Shown here in pieces: positions 15,112-23,345 of a stretch of DNA of 32,107 nt. The stretch is from Actinomycetota bacterium (GTDB lineage: Bacteria > Actinomycetota > CADDZG01 > WHSQ01). Made by a program: the position numbers and the translations under genes. How positions within the stretch are numbered: the first letter of the stretch is position 1; each line of letters opens with the position of its first letter. The stretch covers positions 1-32,107 of the forward strand of contig WHTI01000018.1 of the NCBI GenBank assembly GCA_009377815.1, in the 5' to 3' direction. The notes beneath the pieces were generated by a model. The model was given only the letters and a program-made list of their open reading frames with translations. It had not been told where the DNA came from and did not search any database.

Positions 15112-16143
15112 TTGGACACCCCGCGGGTCGTCGTCTTCGACGCGGGTGATGAGGATGATGCCGCCCGGCATCTCGCACAGTCGGTATCCGAGATCGGGTC
15201 ATCGACACCGCTAGTAGTCACCTCGGTCCACGGTGAACACCTCGCGCGCAAGATCCATGGGGCACGGTTCGAGACCCCACCAGAAGACGCATCGATCGAC
15301 TGGGCCTCGATCCTGGGGGCGGACGCGCATCGCTCCGGCTGCGACATCGTCGTAGCGGTCGGTGGTGGTCGATGCCTCGACCTCGCCAAGCTTGCCGCCG
15401 CCCGTGCGGGACTCACGATGGTGTCGGTCCCCACCCAGTTGTCTCACGATGGGCTCTGTTCTCCGGTCGCCGTTGCCCCCGGTCACGATGGGATCAAGAG
15501 GAGTGTCGGAGCGATCGCCCCGCGCTCGGTGTATCTGTCACTCCCCACTCTCCAGAAGTCACCGGCGGCCTCGGTGCGGGCCGGGATAGGCGACCTCCTT
15601 GCCAATCCGTTCGCCCTGCGGGACTGGGCCCTCGCCAAGGAGCGGGGGCTGGCCGAGGTCGACCAGGTTGCCTGGGACATGTCGGAGCGCTCCTACGCGA
15701 CGATCGAACCGTTCCTCGAGATCGATCTCACCGACGGGTTGCACGACTCCGCCTTCCTCAGATCGCTGGCCGATGCCTTGGTCCTCTCGGGGATCGCGAT
15801 GATCCACTCCGGATCGTCGCGGCCCGCATCGGGAGGGGAACACGAGATCTCCCACGCCCTCGACGAGCTCTTCGGCGGCCCCGGTATGCACGGCGCTCAG
15901 GTCGCATTCGGCTGCATATTCTCGGCCGCGCTCTACGGTGATGACCCGGGAGCCGTTCGCAAGCGCCTGACGAAGCTGGGCCTGCCGGCCGACCCCGGTG
16001 CTCTGGGATTGAGCCACGAGGATGCGGTGAAGGTCCTCCTCGCGGCCCCAGACACTCGTCCGGGCCGCTTCACGATCATCGAGGAAGCGGCTCTCGACGA
16101 GTCCGGCGCACAGAGGCTTGTAGGAGAGATATGGCGACCATGA
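15112..16143 (+). CDS. sn-glycerol-1-phosphate dehydrogenase family (Fe-ADH_2) protein
   Basis: A 343-residue cytosolic NAD(P)-dependent metal dehydrogenase. The family (archaeal EgsA, Bacillus AraM) reduces dihydroxyacetone phosphate to sn-glycerol-1-phosphate, the stereoisomer used in archaeal lipids. Visible hallmarks are VAVGGGRCLDLAKLAAARAG at residues 81-100, VPTQLSHDG at 106-114, AGIGDLLAN at 157-165, SGSSRPASGGEHEISHALD at 233-251 and MHGAQVAFG at 259-267; Asp161, His244 or His248, and His260 fit the metal ligands. The words SHDG and SGSSRPASG separate it from glycerol dehydrogenase and phosphonoacetaldehyde reductase. Start is TTG directly after the preceding stop, with no strong ribosome site, so translation is probably coupled. 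The 3' end overlaps the next gene by 13 bases. Exact substrate is inferred from family, not shown. Confidence 0.83.
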   Translation: MDTPRVVVFDAGDEDDAARHLAQSVSEIGSSTPLVVTSVHGEHLARKIHGARFETPPEDASIDWASILGADAHRSGCDIVVAVGGGRCLDLAKLAAARAGLTMVSVPTQLSHDGLCSPVAVAPGHDGIKRSVGAIAPRSVYLSLPTLQKSPAASVRAGIGDLLANPFALRDWALAKERGLAEVDQVAWDMSERSYATIEPFLEIDLTDGLHDSAFLRSLADALVLSGIAMIHSGSSRPASGGEHEISHALDELFGGPGMHGAQVAFGCIFSAALYGDDPGAVRKRLTKLGLPADPGALGLSHEDAVKVLLAAPDTRPGRFTIIEEAALDESGAQRLVGEIWRP

Positions 16144-17801
16144 CGATGCGCGGCCGGCGGGTCGTCGCCGGATTGCTGGTGTTGGGTTTACTTGGCGGAG
16201 CCTTCTTCGTGGTTTCGGCGATCGGTGGAGACGACGATCCCGCGCCGGGAGATAAAGCCGCCGGCGCGATCGAGGTCGATGACCGCATCTTCGAGACCAA
16301 CGACCCGGTCGAACGAGGCTGCGCTCTCGCTCTCGAGCTCCTGAAGCGGATCGAGCGAGGCACCGTGCCCGAGCACACCGAAGATCTGCTGTTCGTCCCT
16401 CAGGCCCCCAACTACGTGGGCACGTTTGGGATCAGGAGTCATTCGGGACCGTTCGACTACCTCCAAACGATCCCGCTCGTCTTCTACGGCCCCGAACGGA
16501 TCGTCGCCCAGGGCGAAGCTCTGGATAAGGCGGCGAGCATCACCGACGTCTACCCCACCGTCGGACAACTCACCGACGTAGATCTTCCCGAACGCAAGGG
16601 GAAGGTGCTTGAGGACACTCTCAAGCCGGATGTTCCCGGGGTTCCTAAGTTGATCCTCACCGTGGTGTGGGACGGGGTCGGGCGCAACATGCTGGAACGG
16701 TGGCCCGACGACTGGCCAAACCTCGCTCGCATGGAGAGGAAGGGGACGTCCTATCTCGGGGCGACGGTTGGATCGTCGCCCAGCATCACGCCGGCCACGC
16801 ACTCGAGCCTCGGCACCGGTGCCTTCCCGAAGGATCACGACGTTACCGCGATCACGATGCGCTTCGGCGAAGAGATCCGGGACGCATTCGCCGGTCGTGT
16901 CGCCTCCGACCTGAAACTCACGACGTTCGGCGACGAGGTCGACCTCGCGTACAACAACGAGTCGCTCGTCGGGATGCTCGCGTGGAAGTCGTGGCACTTG
17001 GGGATGCTGGGACACGGCTCCATGACCCCGGGAGGTGACCAGGACCTGCTGGGCATCATCGGCCACGACGAGAACATCACCGGGAACCCCGAGTACTACG
17101 CCACCCCCGAGTACCTGACTCCCTTCCCCGGCCTCACCGAGCGTCTCGAGGAACTCGATCGTGCCGACGGTGAGATCGACGAGCAATGGATGGGTCACGA
17201 CATCGAGCTGCACGAGAATCCGGCGTGGGTCAACTACTTGGGCGACGTGCTCCTTGCGACCATGGACCGAGAAGGCTTCGGTGCCGACGACGTCCCCGAT
17301 CTCCTGATGACCAACTTCAAGATGACCGACATCGTGGGTCACCAGTACTCGATGGATTCACCCGAGGAACCCGTCGTGTTGCGGGCGCAAGATGCCCAGC
17401 TCGGGCGCCTGATCGACTACCTCGATGCCGAGGTCAAGGATTACGTCGTGATCGTCACCGCCGACCACGGACACACTCCCAGCACGGAACGCTCGGGGGC
17501 CTGGCCGATCGCCAAAGGCGCCCTCGTCGCCGACCTCAACCGGTTCCTCGGGGTCGATGAGGACGCCAGCCCGGTGATCAACACCAGTGCGGTGGGGATG
17601 TTCTTCGATCCCGATCTCCTGTCGGCCACGGGCAAGACGCTTGACGAGGTCGCCACCTGGATGAACGACTACCGCCTGGAAGACAACTGGGACGAGGAGC
17701 TCCCCGCCGGCTACGAGGACCGTGCCGACGAGCAGGTCATGGCCGCGGTGTTCCCCACCGATGCGCTGCCCGAGATCATGGCCTGCTCCCGCCTAGGATG
17801 A
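16131..17801 (+). CDS. Membrane-anchored alkaline-phosphatase-superfamily enzyme, apparently circularly permuted
   Basis: A 556-residue exported or anchored protein: basic start (MRGRR), then a hydrophobic helix at about 11-31. Residues 88-165 hold what is normally the C-terminal part of the fold: SHSGPFDYLQTIPLVFYGP (His104) and ASITDVYPTVGQL. The usual N-terminal part follows: VVWDGVGRNML (Asp181), SITPATHSSLGTG (nucleophile Thr220), then MTDIVGHQ (Asp400, His404) and TADHGHTPS (Asp445, His446). The chain after 460 has no second GxHS/VPLxxYG element, so the third metal-site His seems to come from the N-terminus. Thr as nucleophile suggests a phosphodiesterase/pyrophosphatase or phosphotransferase. 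AGGAG four bases before the ATG at 16131 supports this start, which overlaps the dehydrogenase gene by 13 bases. Confidence 0.82.
   Translation: MATMTMRGRRVVAGLLVLGLLGGAFFVVSAIGGDDDPAPGDKAAGAIEVDDRIFETNDPVERGCALALELLKRIERGTVPEHTEDLLFVPQAPNYVGTFGIRSHSGPFDYLQTIPLVFYGPERIVAQGEALDKAASITDVYPTVGQLTDVDLPERKGKVLEDTLKPDVPGVPKLILTVVWDGVGRNMLERWPDDWPNLARMERKGTSYLGATVGSSPSITPATHSSLGTGAFPKDHDVTAITMRFGEEIRDAFAGRVASDLKLTTFGDEVDLAYNNESLVGMLAWKSWHLGMLGHGSMTPGGDQDLLGIIGHDENITGNPEYYATPEYLTPFPGLTERLEELDRADGEIDEQWMGHDIELHENPAWVNYLGDVLLATMDREGFGADDVPDLLMTNFKMTDIVGHQYSMDSPEEPVVLRAQDAQLGRLIDYLDAEVKDYVVIVTADHGHTPSTERSGAWPIAKGALVADLNRFLGVDEDASPVINTSAVGMFFDPDLLSATGKTLDEVATWMNDYRLEDNWDEELPAGYEDRADEQVMAAVFPTDALPEIMACSRLG
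17794..17799 (+). promoter_or_regulatory. -10 box (TAGGAT) before second phosphatase-fold gene
   Basis: TANNNT hexamer in the last codons of the preceding gene, with six bases to the ATG at 17806. It suggests an internal leaderless promoter in the cluster, in addition to read-through. The overlap with a conserved C-terminus makes chance occurrence more likely than at the intergenic examples. Confidence 0.4.
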
Positions 17802-17805
17802 GTTC

Positions 17806-19425
17806 ATGACCAGCAGAGCCGCGGTGATCGGCCTCGACGGGGCCGCCTGGCACCTCCTCGACCCCCTCATCGAGGCGGGGCTGATGCCCCGCCTGGCCGC
17901 CCTGAAGGCAAAGGGCGCCTCGGGCACGATGATGTCGACCGTTCCCACCTACACCCCGCCAGCGTGGACCTCGGCGGCCACCGGTGTGAACCCCGGCCGT
18001 CACGGGATCTACGGATTCGTCGAGGGCCACGCGCAGGCGGAGCACCAGAGCCTCTCGCACTCGGGCAAGGTCAGGTCGTCGACGATCTGGGAGATGGCGA
18101 ACGCGCAGGGGGCCAGGGCCGGGATCTACAACCTCCCGCTCACCTACCCGCCGCAGCCGCTCGACGGATGGATGGTCTCCGGGATGATGACCCCCGGCTA
18201 CGGGGAACGGCAACGCGGGTTCGCCTCGTGGGGCGCACCCCACCAGGGGTCCGAACTCGAAGCCAAGATCCTGGAGTGGGCGCCGGGCTACGTCCTCGAC
18301 ATCTCCGCCAACTACGAGCAGGACTGGCGCGACGAGAAGCTGGCGATCTCGGCCCTCGATTCGATCCGCCAGCGCAAGGTCGTACTCGAACGCTTACTCG
18401 CAACCGATCCGCCCGACGTTCTGTTCTCGGTCCAAGAGGCCCCCGACCGGATCCAGCACGTCTACTACCGCTACCTGGATCCTTCCGACGTCCTCTACGA
18501 CACGCCCGAGGGCCGCACGATCCGCCCGCACGTCGAGCGGTGCTTCGCCGCCATGGACGAGATCATCGGACTGCTCGACGACTGGGCCGGCGGCGTGATC
18601 GTCTGCTCCGATCACGGGTTCACCGCGTGGGAGGTCACCGTCCACCTGAACGCGTTGCTCGCGTCGTGGGGCTACTTCTCCTTGAGGGCCGGCACGCGTG
18701 CGATGCAATCGGGCGCCGTGCGCAAGCTCATCCCGATCGCGAAGCGTGTCCTCCCTCGCAAGTTCGCGCGCGGGGCCAAAGCGAAGACGTTCGCGGCGAT
18801 CGACTGGTCGAGGACCCGGGCGTTCGCATCCCCTATCCCCCAGCAGGGGATCTACATCAACCTCAAAGGGAGAGATCGCTTCGGCATCGTCGAGCCATCC
18901 GAACTCGCGGCGATGAAGGCGGACATCACCGAACGGTTGCTGAGCGCGTCGGGACCCGACGGGATGCCGTTCGTCGACCGGGTGTGGGCATCGGAAGAAG
19001 TCTTCCACGGCCAAGCCCTCGAAGGTGCCCCCGACCTCCTCCCGGTCATGCGCGATCACCGCTTCGAGAACTCCGATGAGATCTTCCACACCGATCCGTT
19101 CTCGGACGTCGCGCACATGCCCCGCGGGGTTCACCACCCCGAGGGGATCGTGATCGTCTCGGGCCCCGGCGTTAAGCCGGGCGAACACATCGAGGGGCAC
19201 GTACAGGACGTCACCCCGACACTCCTGTACCTCGCCGGCCTCAAGGTGCCCGAGGGCCTCGACGGCAACGTCCTCACCGGCGCTTTCGAGAACGGCCACC
19301 TCGAGTCACGGCCGGTCGAATGGACCGATCCCGCGACGAGTGGAGGACGGGACGGGAGTTCGCCATACTCGGACGAGGAGGAAGCGATGATCGAGCAATC
19401 GCTCCGGGGACTCGGGTACCTGTGA
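17806..19425 (+). CDS. Cytosolic alkaline-phosphatase-superfamily phosphodiesterase/transferase
   Basis: A 539-residue enzyme of the type I phosphodiesterase/nucleotide pyrophosphatase group with no signal peptide. Metal and catalytic residues in order: Asp11 (IGLDGA), nucleophile Thr50 (YTPPAWTS), Asp214 and His218 (PDRIQHV), Asp269 and His270 (SDHGF), and a late His in RGVHHPEG. Specific marks are PIPQQGIYINLKGR near 345 and a C-terminal tail EEEAMIEQSLRGLGYL. Both recur in the minus-strand gene at 21720-23345, so the two are paralogues on opposite arms of the cluster. The cytosolic location argues for processing an intracellular intermediate, such as a nucleotide-activated or lipid-linked phosphodiester. 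Four bases separate it from the preceding gene and its stop overlaps the next start. Confidence 0.85.
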   Translation: MTSRAAVIGLDGAAWHLLDPLIEAGLMPRLAALKAKGASGTMMSTVPTYTPPAWTSAATGVNPGRHGIYGFVEGHAQAEHQSLSHSGKVRSSTIWEMANAQGARAGIYNLPLTYPPQPLDGWMVSGMMTPGYGERQRGFASWGAPHQGSELEAKILEWAPGYVLDISANYEQDWRDEKLAISALDSIRQRKVVLERLLATDPPDVLFSVQEAPDRIQHVYYRYLDPSDVLYDTPEGRTIRPHVERCFAAMDEIIGLLDDWAGGVIVCSDHGFTAWEVTVHLNALLASWGYFSLRAGTRAMQSGAVRKLIPIAKRVLPRKFARGAKAKTFAAIDWSRTRAFASPIPQQGIYINLKGRDRFGIVEPSELAAMKADITERLLSASGPDGMPFVDRVWASEEVFHGQALEGAPDLLPVMRDHRFENSDEIFHTDPFSDVAHMPRGVHHPEGIVIVSGPGVKPGEHIEGHVQDVTPTLLYLAGLKVPEGLDGNVLTGAFENGHLESRPVEWTDPATSGGRDGSSPYSDEEEAMIEQSLRGLGYL

Positions 19426-20882
19426 CGCAAACCGAGGCTGTACCGGCCTTTCCGATCCGCAAGCGAGCCCACCGGCAGAGCAGCTTCCGCATCGCTCTGC
19501 GGGTCCTGGCCGACGGCATGGCCGTTTCGTCCGCGCTGTTCCTAGCCACCGCTCTCCGGTTCGAGATCTTCAGCGGTGCGCCGGGGAAGGTCGACGGAGC
19601 GCTGATCGATTACACCCTGGTGACTGTCATCGCGACGCCGGTGTGGCTCCTCCTGTTCTGGCTCTACGGGCTCTACGAGCCGCGCCAGGTTCTGTCGCCG
19701 GTCAACGAGTTCAAACAGGTCTTCCATGGGGTGGTTGCCGGCTCGGTGCTCATCTTCGTGGCCGACTCGGTCTTCAACCGCAACCTCGCGCGCGGGTGGG
19801 CTCTGCTCGGTATGGCGCTCAGCTTCGTCCTCGTGGGCGGCGAACGTCTGGTCGTTAGGAAGTTCCTCCACTTTATGAGGAGGCGCGGCTCGGATGCGAC
19901 CCGCACCCTGATCGTCGGCACCAACCACGAAGCACGCACGATCGCCAAGACCCTCGACCGTGAGGGCTGGCTCGGCTATCAGATCCTCGGCTTCGTCGAC
20001 GACGCCGGCCCCGACAGTGAGGAACTCGAGGACGGTTACACGGTGCTGGGAACGCTCGCCCAACTGAAGGACTTGGTCGATGAGTACCGGGTGAACAACG
20101 TCCTCATCGCTGCATCCGCTCTCGATCCCGGCTATCTCAACCGGCTGTTCTGGGAACTGCAGGATCACGACGTCGACATCCAGATCACCTCGGGAACCGT
20201 CGACCTGATGGCGTCCAGGATGATCGTGCAGTCGGTCGCGGGTGTTCCACTCCTGTACGTCCGTCGCAGTGGGATGGACGGACTTCAGAGAACCATCAAA
20301 CGCAGCATCGATGTCGCCGGATCGCTGTTCGTCGGGCTCTTGCTCTCCCCCGTGCTCCTCGCCTTCGCCCTGTGGATCAAACGGGACTCCCACGGCCCGG
20401 CCTTCTTCAAGCAGGTGCGAGCCGGACGCGACGGCGAGCCATTCGTGTGCTGGAAGTTCCGAACGATGGTGGCCGATGCCGAAGAGCGGAAGGCCGAACT
20501 CGAGGCCCTGAACGAGGGGCCCGGCCTGCTGTTCAAGGTCAAGGAGGATCCGCGCATCACCAAGGCGGGAAAGTTCCTTCGACGGTTCTCGCTCGACGAA
20601 CTGCCGCAGCTACGGAACGTCCTCAAGGGTGAGATGAGCCTGGTCGGCCCCCGCCCCGCGCTCCCCTCCGAGGTTGAGCAGTTCGACGACTGGACCCGGA
20701 ACCGGATGAAGGTCAAGCCCGGGATGACCGGCCTGTGGCAGGTCTCAGGGCGGGCGGAGACGAGCTTCTCCGACTACGTCCGCTACGACCTCTTCTACAT
20801 CCAGAACTGGTCCCTATCGCTCGACCTCTGGATCCTCTGGCGCACCTTCCGGGCCGTGCTCTCTGCCGAGGGCGCGCACTAG
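19422..20882 (+). CDS. Polyprenyl glycosylphosphotransferase (sugar transferase, WbaP/CpsE type)
   Basis: A 486-residue integral membrane enzyme that starts polymer assembly by moving a sugar-1-phosphate from a nucleotide sugar to undecaprenyl phosphate. Four or five helices occupy residues 22-145; a Rossmann-like middle domain spans 160-285 (LIVGTNHEARTIAKTL); the catalytic bacterial-sugar-transferase domain runs from about 292 (KRSIDVAGS), a hairpin helix at 300-318, then KFRTM (345-349), SLDELPQLRNVLKGEMSLVGPRP and KPGMTGLWQVSGR. The GTG at 19422 is chosen because it overlaps the preceding TGA by four bases and gives the normal N-terminus; an open extension upstream to 19320 would overlap the phosphatase gene by 106 bases. 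Its place at the end of the run says the cluster makes a lipid-carrier-built glycan. Sugar specificity is not readable. Confidence 0.92.
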   Translation: MTQTEAVPAFPIRKRAHRQSSFRIALRVLADGMAVSSALFLATALRFEIFSGAPGKVDGALIDYTLVTVIATPVWLLLFWLYGLYEPRQVLSPVNEFKQVFHGVVAGSVLIFVADSVFNRNLARGWALLGMALSFVLVGGERLVVRKFLHFMRRRGSDATRTLIVGTNHEARTIAKTLDREGWLGYQILGFVDDAGPDSEELEDGYTVLGTLAQLKDLVDEYRVNNVLIAASALDPGYLNRLFWELQDHDVDIQITSGTVDLMASRMIVQSVAGVPLLYVRRSGMDGLQRTIKRSIDVAGSLFVGLLLSPVLLAFALWIKRDSHGPAFFKQVRAGRDGEPFVCWKFRTMVADAEERKAELEALNEGPGLLFKVKEDPRITKAGKFLRRFSLDELPQLRNVLKGEMSLVGPRPALPSEVEQFDDWTRNRMKVKPGMTGLWQVSGRAETSFSDYVRYDLFYIQNWSLSLDLWILWRTFRAVLSAEGAH

Positions 20883-20904
20883 GCATCGAGGCGCCACGAA
20901 GGGG

Positions 20905-20910
20905 TAACCT
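20905..20910 (+). promoter_or_regulatory. -10 box (TAACCT) for leaderless ACT gene
   Basis: TANNNT hexamer in the 34-base gap after the sugar transferase gene, six bases before the ATG at 20917. No Shine-Dalgarno follows it. One of the clearest examples of the recurring spacing. Confidence 0.55.
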
Positions 20911-20916
20911 CGAAGC

Positions 20917-21294
20917 ATGCTTGAGGAGATCGTCCTATCCATCGACGACGAACCGGGGGCCCTGGCCGTTATAGGGGAGCTCCTCGGCGACTCCAAGGTC
21001 AACATCTACGCCCTGTCCGCCACGACCTACAATGAACAGGGAGTCGTCCACCTTGTTTGTGACGACGGTGATGACGCGGCGGAGGTCCTGAAGTCGAACG
21101 GATTCAAGGTCAGGACCACCCGCCCCGTAATGACCGCAACGGTCGACGACCAGCCCGGGGAGCTAGGCCGCTACTGCCGCAAGCTGACCGACGCCGGTGT
21201 CACAATCTCCGCCGCGTATGTCGCTAGAAAAGGTGGCGGCGAGACCGAGTTGGTGTTCGCGGTCGACGACCTCGAGGCTGCCCAAGAAGCGTGA
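20917..21294 (+). CDS. Tandem ACT-domain protein
   Basis: A 125-residue cytosolic protein with two ACT-like units: residues 1-62 (IVLSIDDEPGALAVIGELL...INIYALS-type pattern, read here as VNIYALSATTY) and 66-125 (TATVDDQPGELGRYCRKLTDAGVTISAAYV). Each shows the DxPGxL turn that binds small ligands, usually amino acids, at domain interfaces. No catalytic domain is attached, so it is a stand-alone sensor, similar to small ACT proteins of unknown target found in many bacteria and archaea. A TAACCT box six bases before the ATG indicates its own leaderless transcript. It ends five bases from the convergent DUF4383 gene. Nothing ties it specifically to the polymer genes. Confidence 0.83.
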   Translation: MLEEIVLSIDDEPGALAVIGELLGDSKVNIYALSATTYNEQGVVHLVCDDGDDAAEVLKSNGFKVRTTRPVMTATVDDQPGELGRYCRKLTDAGVTISAAYVARKGGGETELVFAVDDLEAAQEA

Positions 21295-21299
21295 CGCCT

Positions 21300-21701
21300 C
21301 TACGTTGCGCGGGCCGGTCCCTCCGCTCCCACTGAACCAAAGTAGAGCGCCAGCGCCGCGGTCGCGACGTGCAGGTAGTTGTCGGTCGAGCCCGCGTCCT
21401 TGATGGCGAGGAACTCGAGGGCGCCGACCATGCCCAGCACGAAGAAGAGTCCGAGGACGACCCCGAAAGCGAGGTTCACGGACTTGGCCGAAGCGTGCTT
21501 GCCGGCGGCGCCGAGCCACACTGCCCCCAGTCCGAGGTGCACGATGTTGTGGAGTGGGTTCACGGGAAAGATGATGAGTTCCTCTCCAACACCCTTCCCT
21601 GCGAATTCATCGAAGCCCGTTACCGCGAACCCGAGCAGACCCATCACGAGGTAGACCACACCGAAGACCAGAGCGAATATCTGTGCCGGCGTCTTGTTCA
21701 T
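21300..21701 (-). CDS. DUF4383 membrane protein
   Basis: A 133-residue integral membrane protein with four hydrophobic helices (about 7-27, 48-66, 74-98, 104-124). The marker FPVNPLHNIVHLGLGAVWL at about residues 45-63 is the core of the DUF4383 family, frequent in Actinobacteria and of unknown role. The start is firm: AAAGGAG lies four bases before the ATG. It is the last gene of the minus-strand run and starts 18 bases after the phosphatase-fold gene ends, so it is likely co-transcribed with it. The short C-terminal tail (GSVGAEGPARAT) is unremarkable. Confidence 0.85.
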   Translation of the reverse strand: MNKTPAQIFALVFGVVYLVMGLLGFAVTGFDEFAGKGVGEELIIFPVNPLHNIVHLGLGAVWLGAAGKHASAKSVNLAFGVVLGLFFVLGMVGALEFLAIKDAGSTDNYLHVATAALALYFGSVGAEGPARAT

Positions 21702-21719
21702 CGTTCTCCTTTCGCGTGC

Positions 21720-23345
21720 CTAGAGGTAGCCAAGGTTCTTGAGGGACTCCTCGATCGCCGCTTCCTCCTCGGCCGTATAGGCCTCGGCCTGCGAGCCCTC
21801 ACCTGCATTCGGAAGATCCATCGCCTCGATCACCGGCGGCCGGCCGGCGACCATTTCCGGGGGGAGATAGCGAGTCAGCACCTCGCCGTCGACCTCGGGG
21901 ACCTTGAGCCCGGCGAGATACAGAGCGGTCGGCATCATGTCGAGGAGGTTCGCCCGTTCCCCACGGCGCGCTTCGATCCCGGGCCCGGCCACGCCGAAGA
22001 CGCCGTCCATGTGGTGGAAACCCCTTGGCAGCGAGCGGTAGTCGTCGAGGACGGACGGTGAGTAAAGGCCGTCGGACAGCTCGTACGAGTACTCCCGGCA
22101 CACGGGATAGAGGTCGGGCGCGAAGGGGGCCTGGGATCCGTTGACCACGTCCTCGCGCTTGTACACGTGGTCCACGACCGGCTTGCCGTCGTCGGGATCG
22201 ATCAACGAGGTCAGCTTGGCGATGATCTCGTCCCTGACAGCTTCGTAGTCGCTCTGGGGGACGATCCCCTGCTCCTCGCGACCTTCGAGATTGATGTAGA
22301 TCCCCTGCTGCGGGATCGGAGCGGAGAACGCCTTCGTGCTGCTCCAGTCGATCGACTGTTGCGCCGCGCCCTTGGCTTTCTGCCACACCGACTTCGGAAG
22401 GAGCTTCTTCGCCCTCCGCGCGACCTTCCTGACTCCTTGCGACTTCGTGACGGCACCGGCCCCTTTGACCGAGAGGAACCCCCACTCGCGCAGCGCGACG
22501 TTGATGTTCACGCTCTTGTCCTTGGGTCCGAAACCGTGGTCGGACATCGACAGCACCCAGCCGTCGTCACCGGCCCAGTCGAGGAGATCCGCGATCATCT
22601 CGTCCATCTCGTCGAAGAACTCCCACGCGCGTTCGCGGATCGCCTTCGCTTCGGGACGGTTGTAGTGCTCCTCGCGCGGATCGATGTACTTGTAGTGAAC
22701 GTGCATCAATCGGTCGGGGGCTTCGAGCACCGCGAACAACAGAGGGACGTCGCTGGTATCGAGGAGGTACTTGAGAGCCGTTCGCTTCTTGGCGAGGTTC
22801 CGAGACAAGCGCTCGATGATGTCGGTGGACTTCCAGTCCTGCGCGTAGTCGACCTCGATGTCGATCTCGTAGCTGCCGGTCTTGCCCACGATCTCGGCCG
22901 CGAGCTCGGGCGGGTAGGTGAAGTTGTCCGGAGTCTCGCCGCCGCCTTCGGGAGTCAGCATGCCGGACACCGAGAATCCATCGACGACGGGGGCCGGGTA
23001 GGTCATCGGGATGTTGAACAGACCGATCTTCGTGCCCTGAGCGTTGGCGGCGTTCCAGATCGCGGGAGCGGCAACCTTCTCGAGCCGTACTAGGCCGAGG
23101 CTCTTCTGAACGTGCCCAAGGGTGAACCCGAAGATGCCGTGCTTGCCGGGATTCACGCCGGTGAAGATCGAGGTCCACCCCGGCGGGGTGTACGGCGGCA
23201 CGGTGGAGGTCAGCTTCCCGGAGACCCCTCGGTCGAGCAACGCCTTGAACCGGGGCATGTGCCCGGCCTCGAACGCCGGATCGAGGACCGAGAAGGTCAT
23301 CCCATCGAGCCCGAGCATGAGGGTTCTCACCGAAGGCGTGTCCAT
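21720..23345 (-). CDS. Alkaline-phosphatase-superfamily enzyme, paralogue of 17806-19425
   Basis: A 541-residue cytosolic protein of the type I phosphodiesterase group. Asp14 (LGLDGM), nucleophile Thr53 (YTPPGWTS), Asp211 and His215 (PDRLMHV), Asp269 and His270 (SDHGF) and a late His (RGFHHMDG) give the complete metal site. It shares with the plus-strand enzyme the blocks GVNPGKHGIFGF, PIPQQGIYINLEGR and the tail EEEAAIEESLKNLGYL, so they came from one ancestor. It overlaps the CDP-alcohol phosphatidyltransferase gene by 19 bases, which couples them and makes a role on the product or by-product of that transferase plausible. Possible activities include phosphodiester hydrolysis and phosphoalcohol transfer; sequence alone does not decide. 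Confidence 0.85.
   Translation of the reverse strand: MDTPSVRTLMLGLDGMTFSVLDPAFEAGHMPRFKALLDRGVSGKLTSTVPPYTPPGWTSIFTGVNPGKHGIFGFTLGHVQKSLGLVRLEKVAAPAIWNAANAQGTKIGLFNIPMTYPAPVVDGFSVSGMLTPEGGGETPDNFTYPPELAAEIVGKTGSYEIDIEVDYAQDWKSTDIIERLSRNLAKKRTALKYLLDTSDVPLLFAVLEAPDRLMHVHYKYIDPREEHYNRPEAKAIRERAWEFFDEMDEMIADLLDWAGDDGWVLSMSDHGFGPKDKSVNINVALREWGFLSVKGAGAVTKSQGVRKVARRAKKLLPKSVWQKAKGAAQQSIDWSSTKAFSAPIPQQGIYINLEGREEQGIVPQSDYEAVRDEIIAKLTSLIDPDDGKPVVDHVYKREDVVNGSQAPFAPDLYPVCREYSYELSDGLYSPSVLDDYRSLPRGFHHMDGVFGVAGPGIEARRGERANLLDMMPTALYLAGLKVPEVDGEVLTRYLPPEMVAGRPPVIEAMDLPNAGEGSQAEAYTAEEEAAIEESLKNLGYL

Noticed and set aside
15112-16143. Phosphonate pathway (phosphonoacetaldehyde reductase plus cytidylyltransferase)
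   Set aside because: The dehydrogenase has glycerol-1-phosphate dehydrogenase words (SHDG, SGSSRPASG), and no phosphoenolpyruvate mutase or decarboxylase gene is in the window.
19320-19421. 34-codon extension of the sugar transferase into the phosphatase-fold gene
   Set aside because: Not conserved in kind; the GTG at 19422 overlaps the stop by four bases and gives the usual N-terminus.
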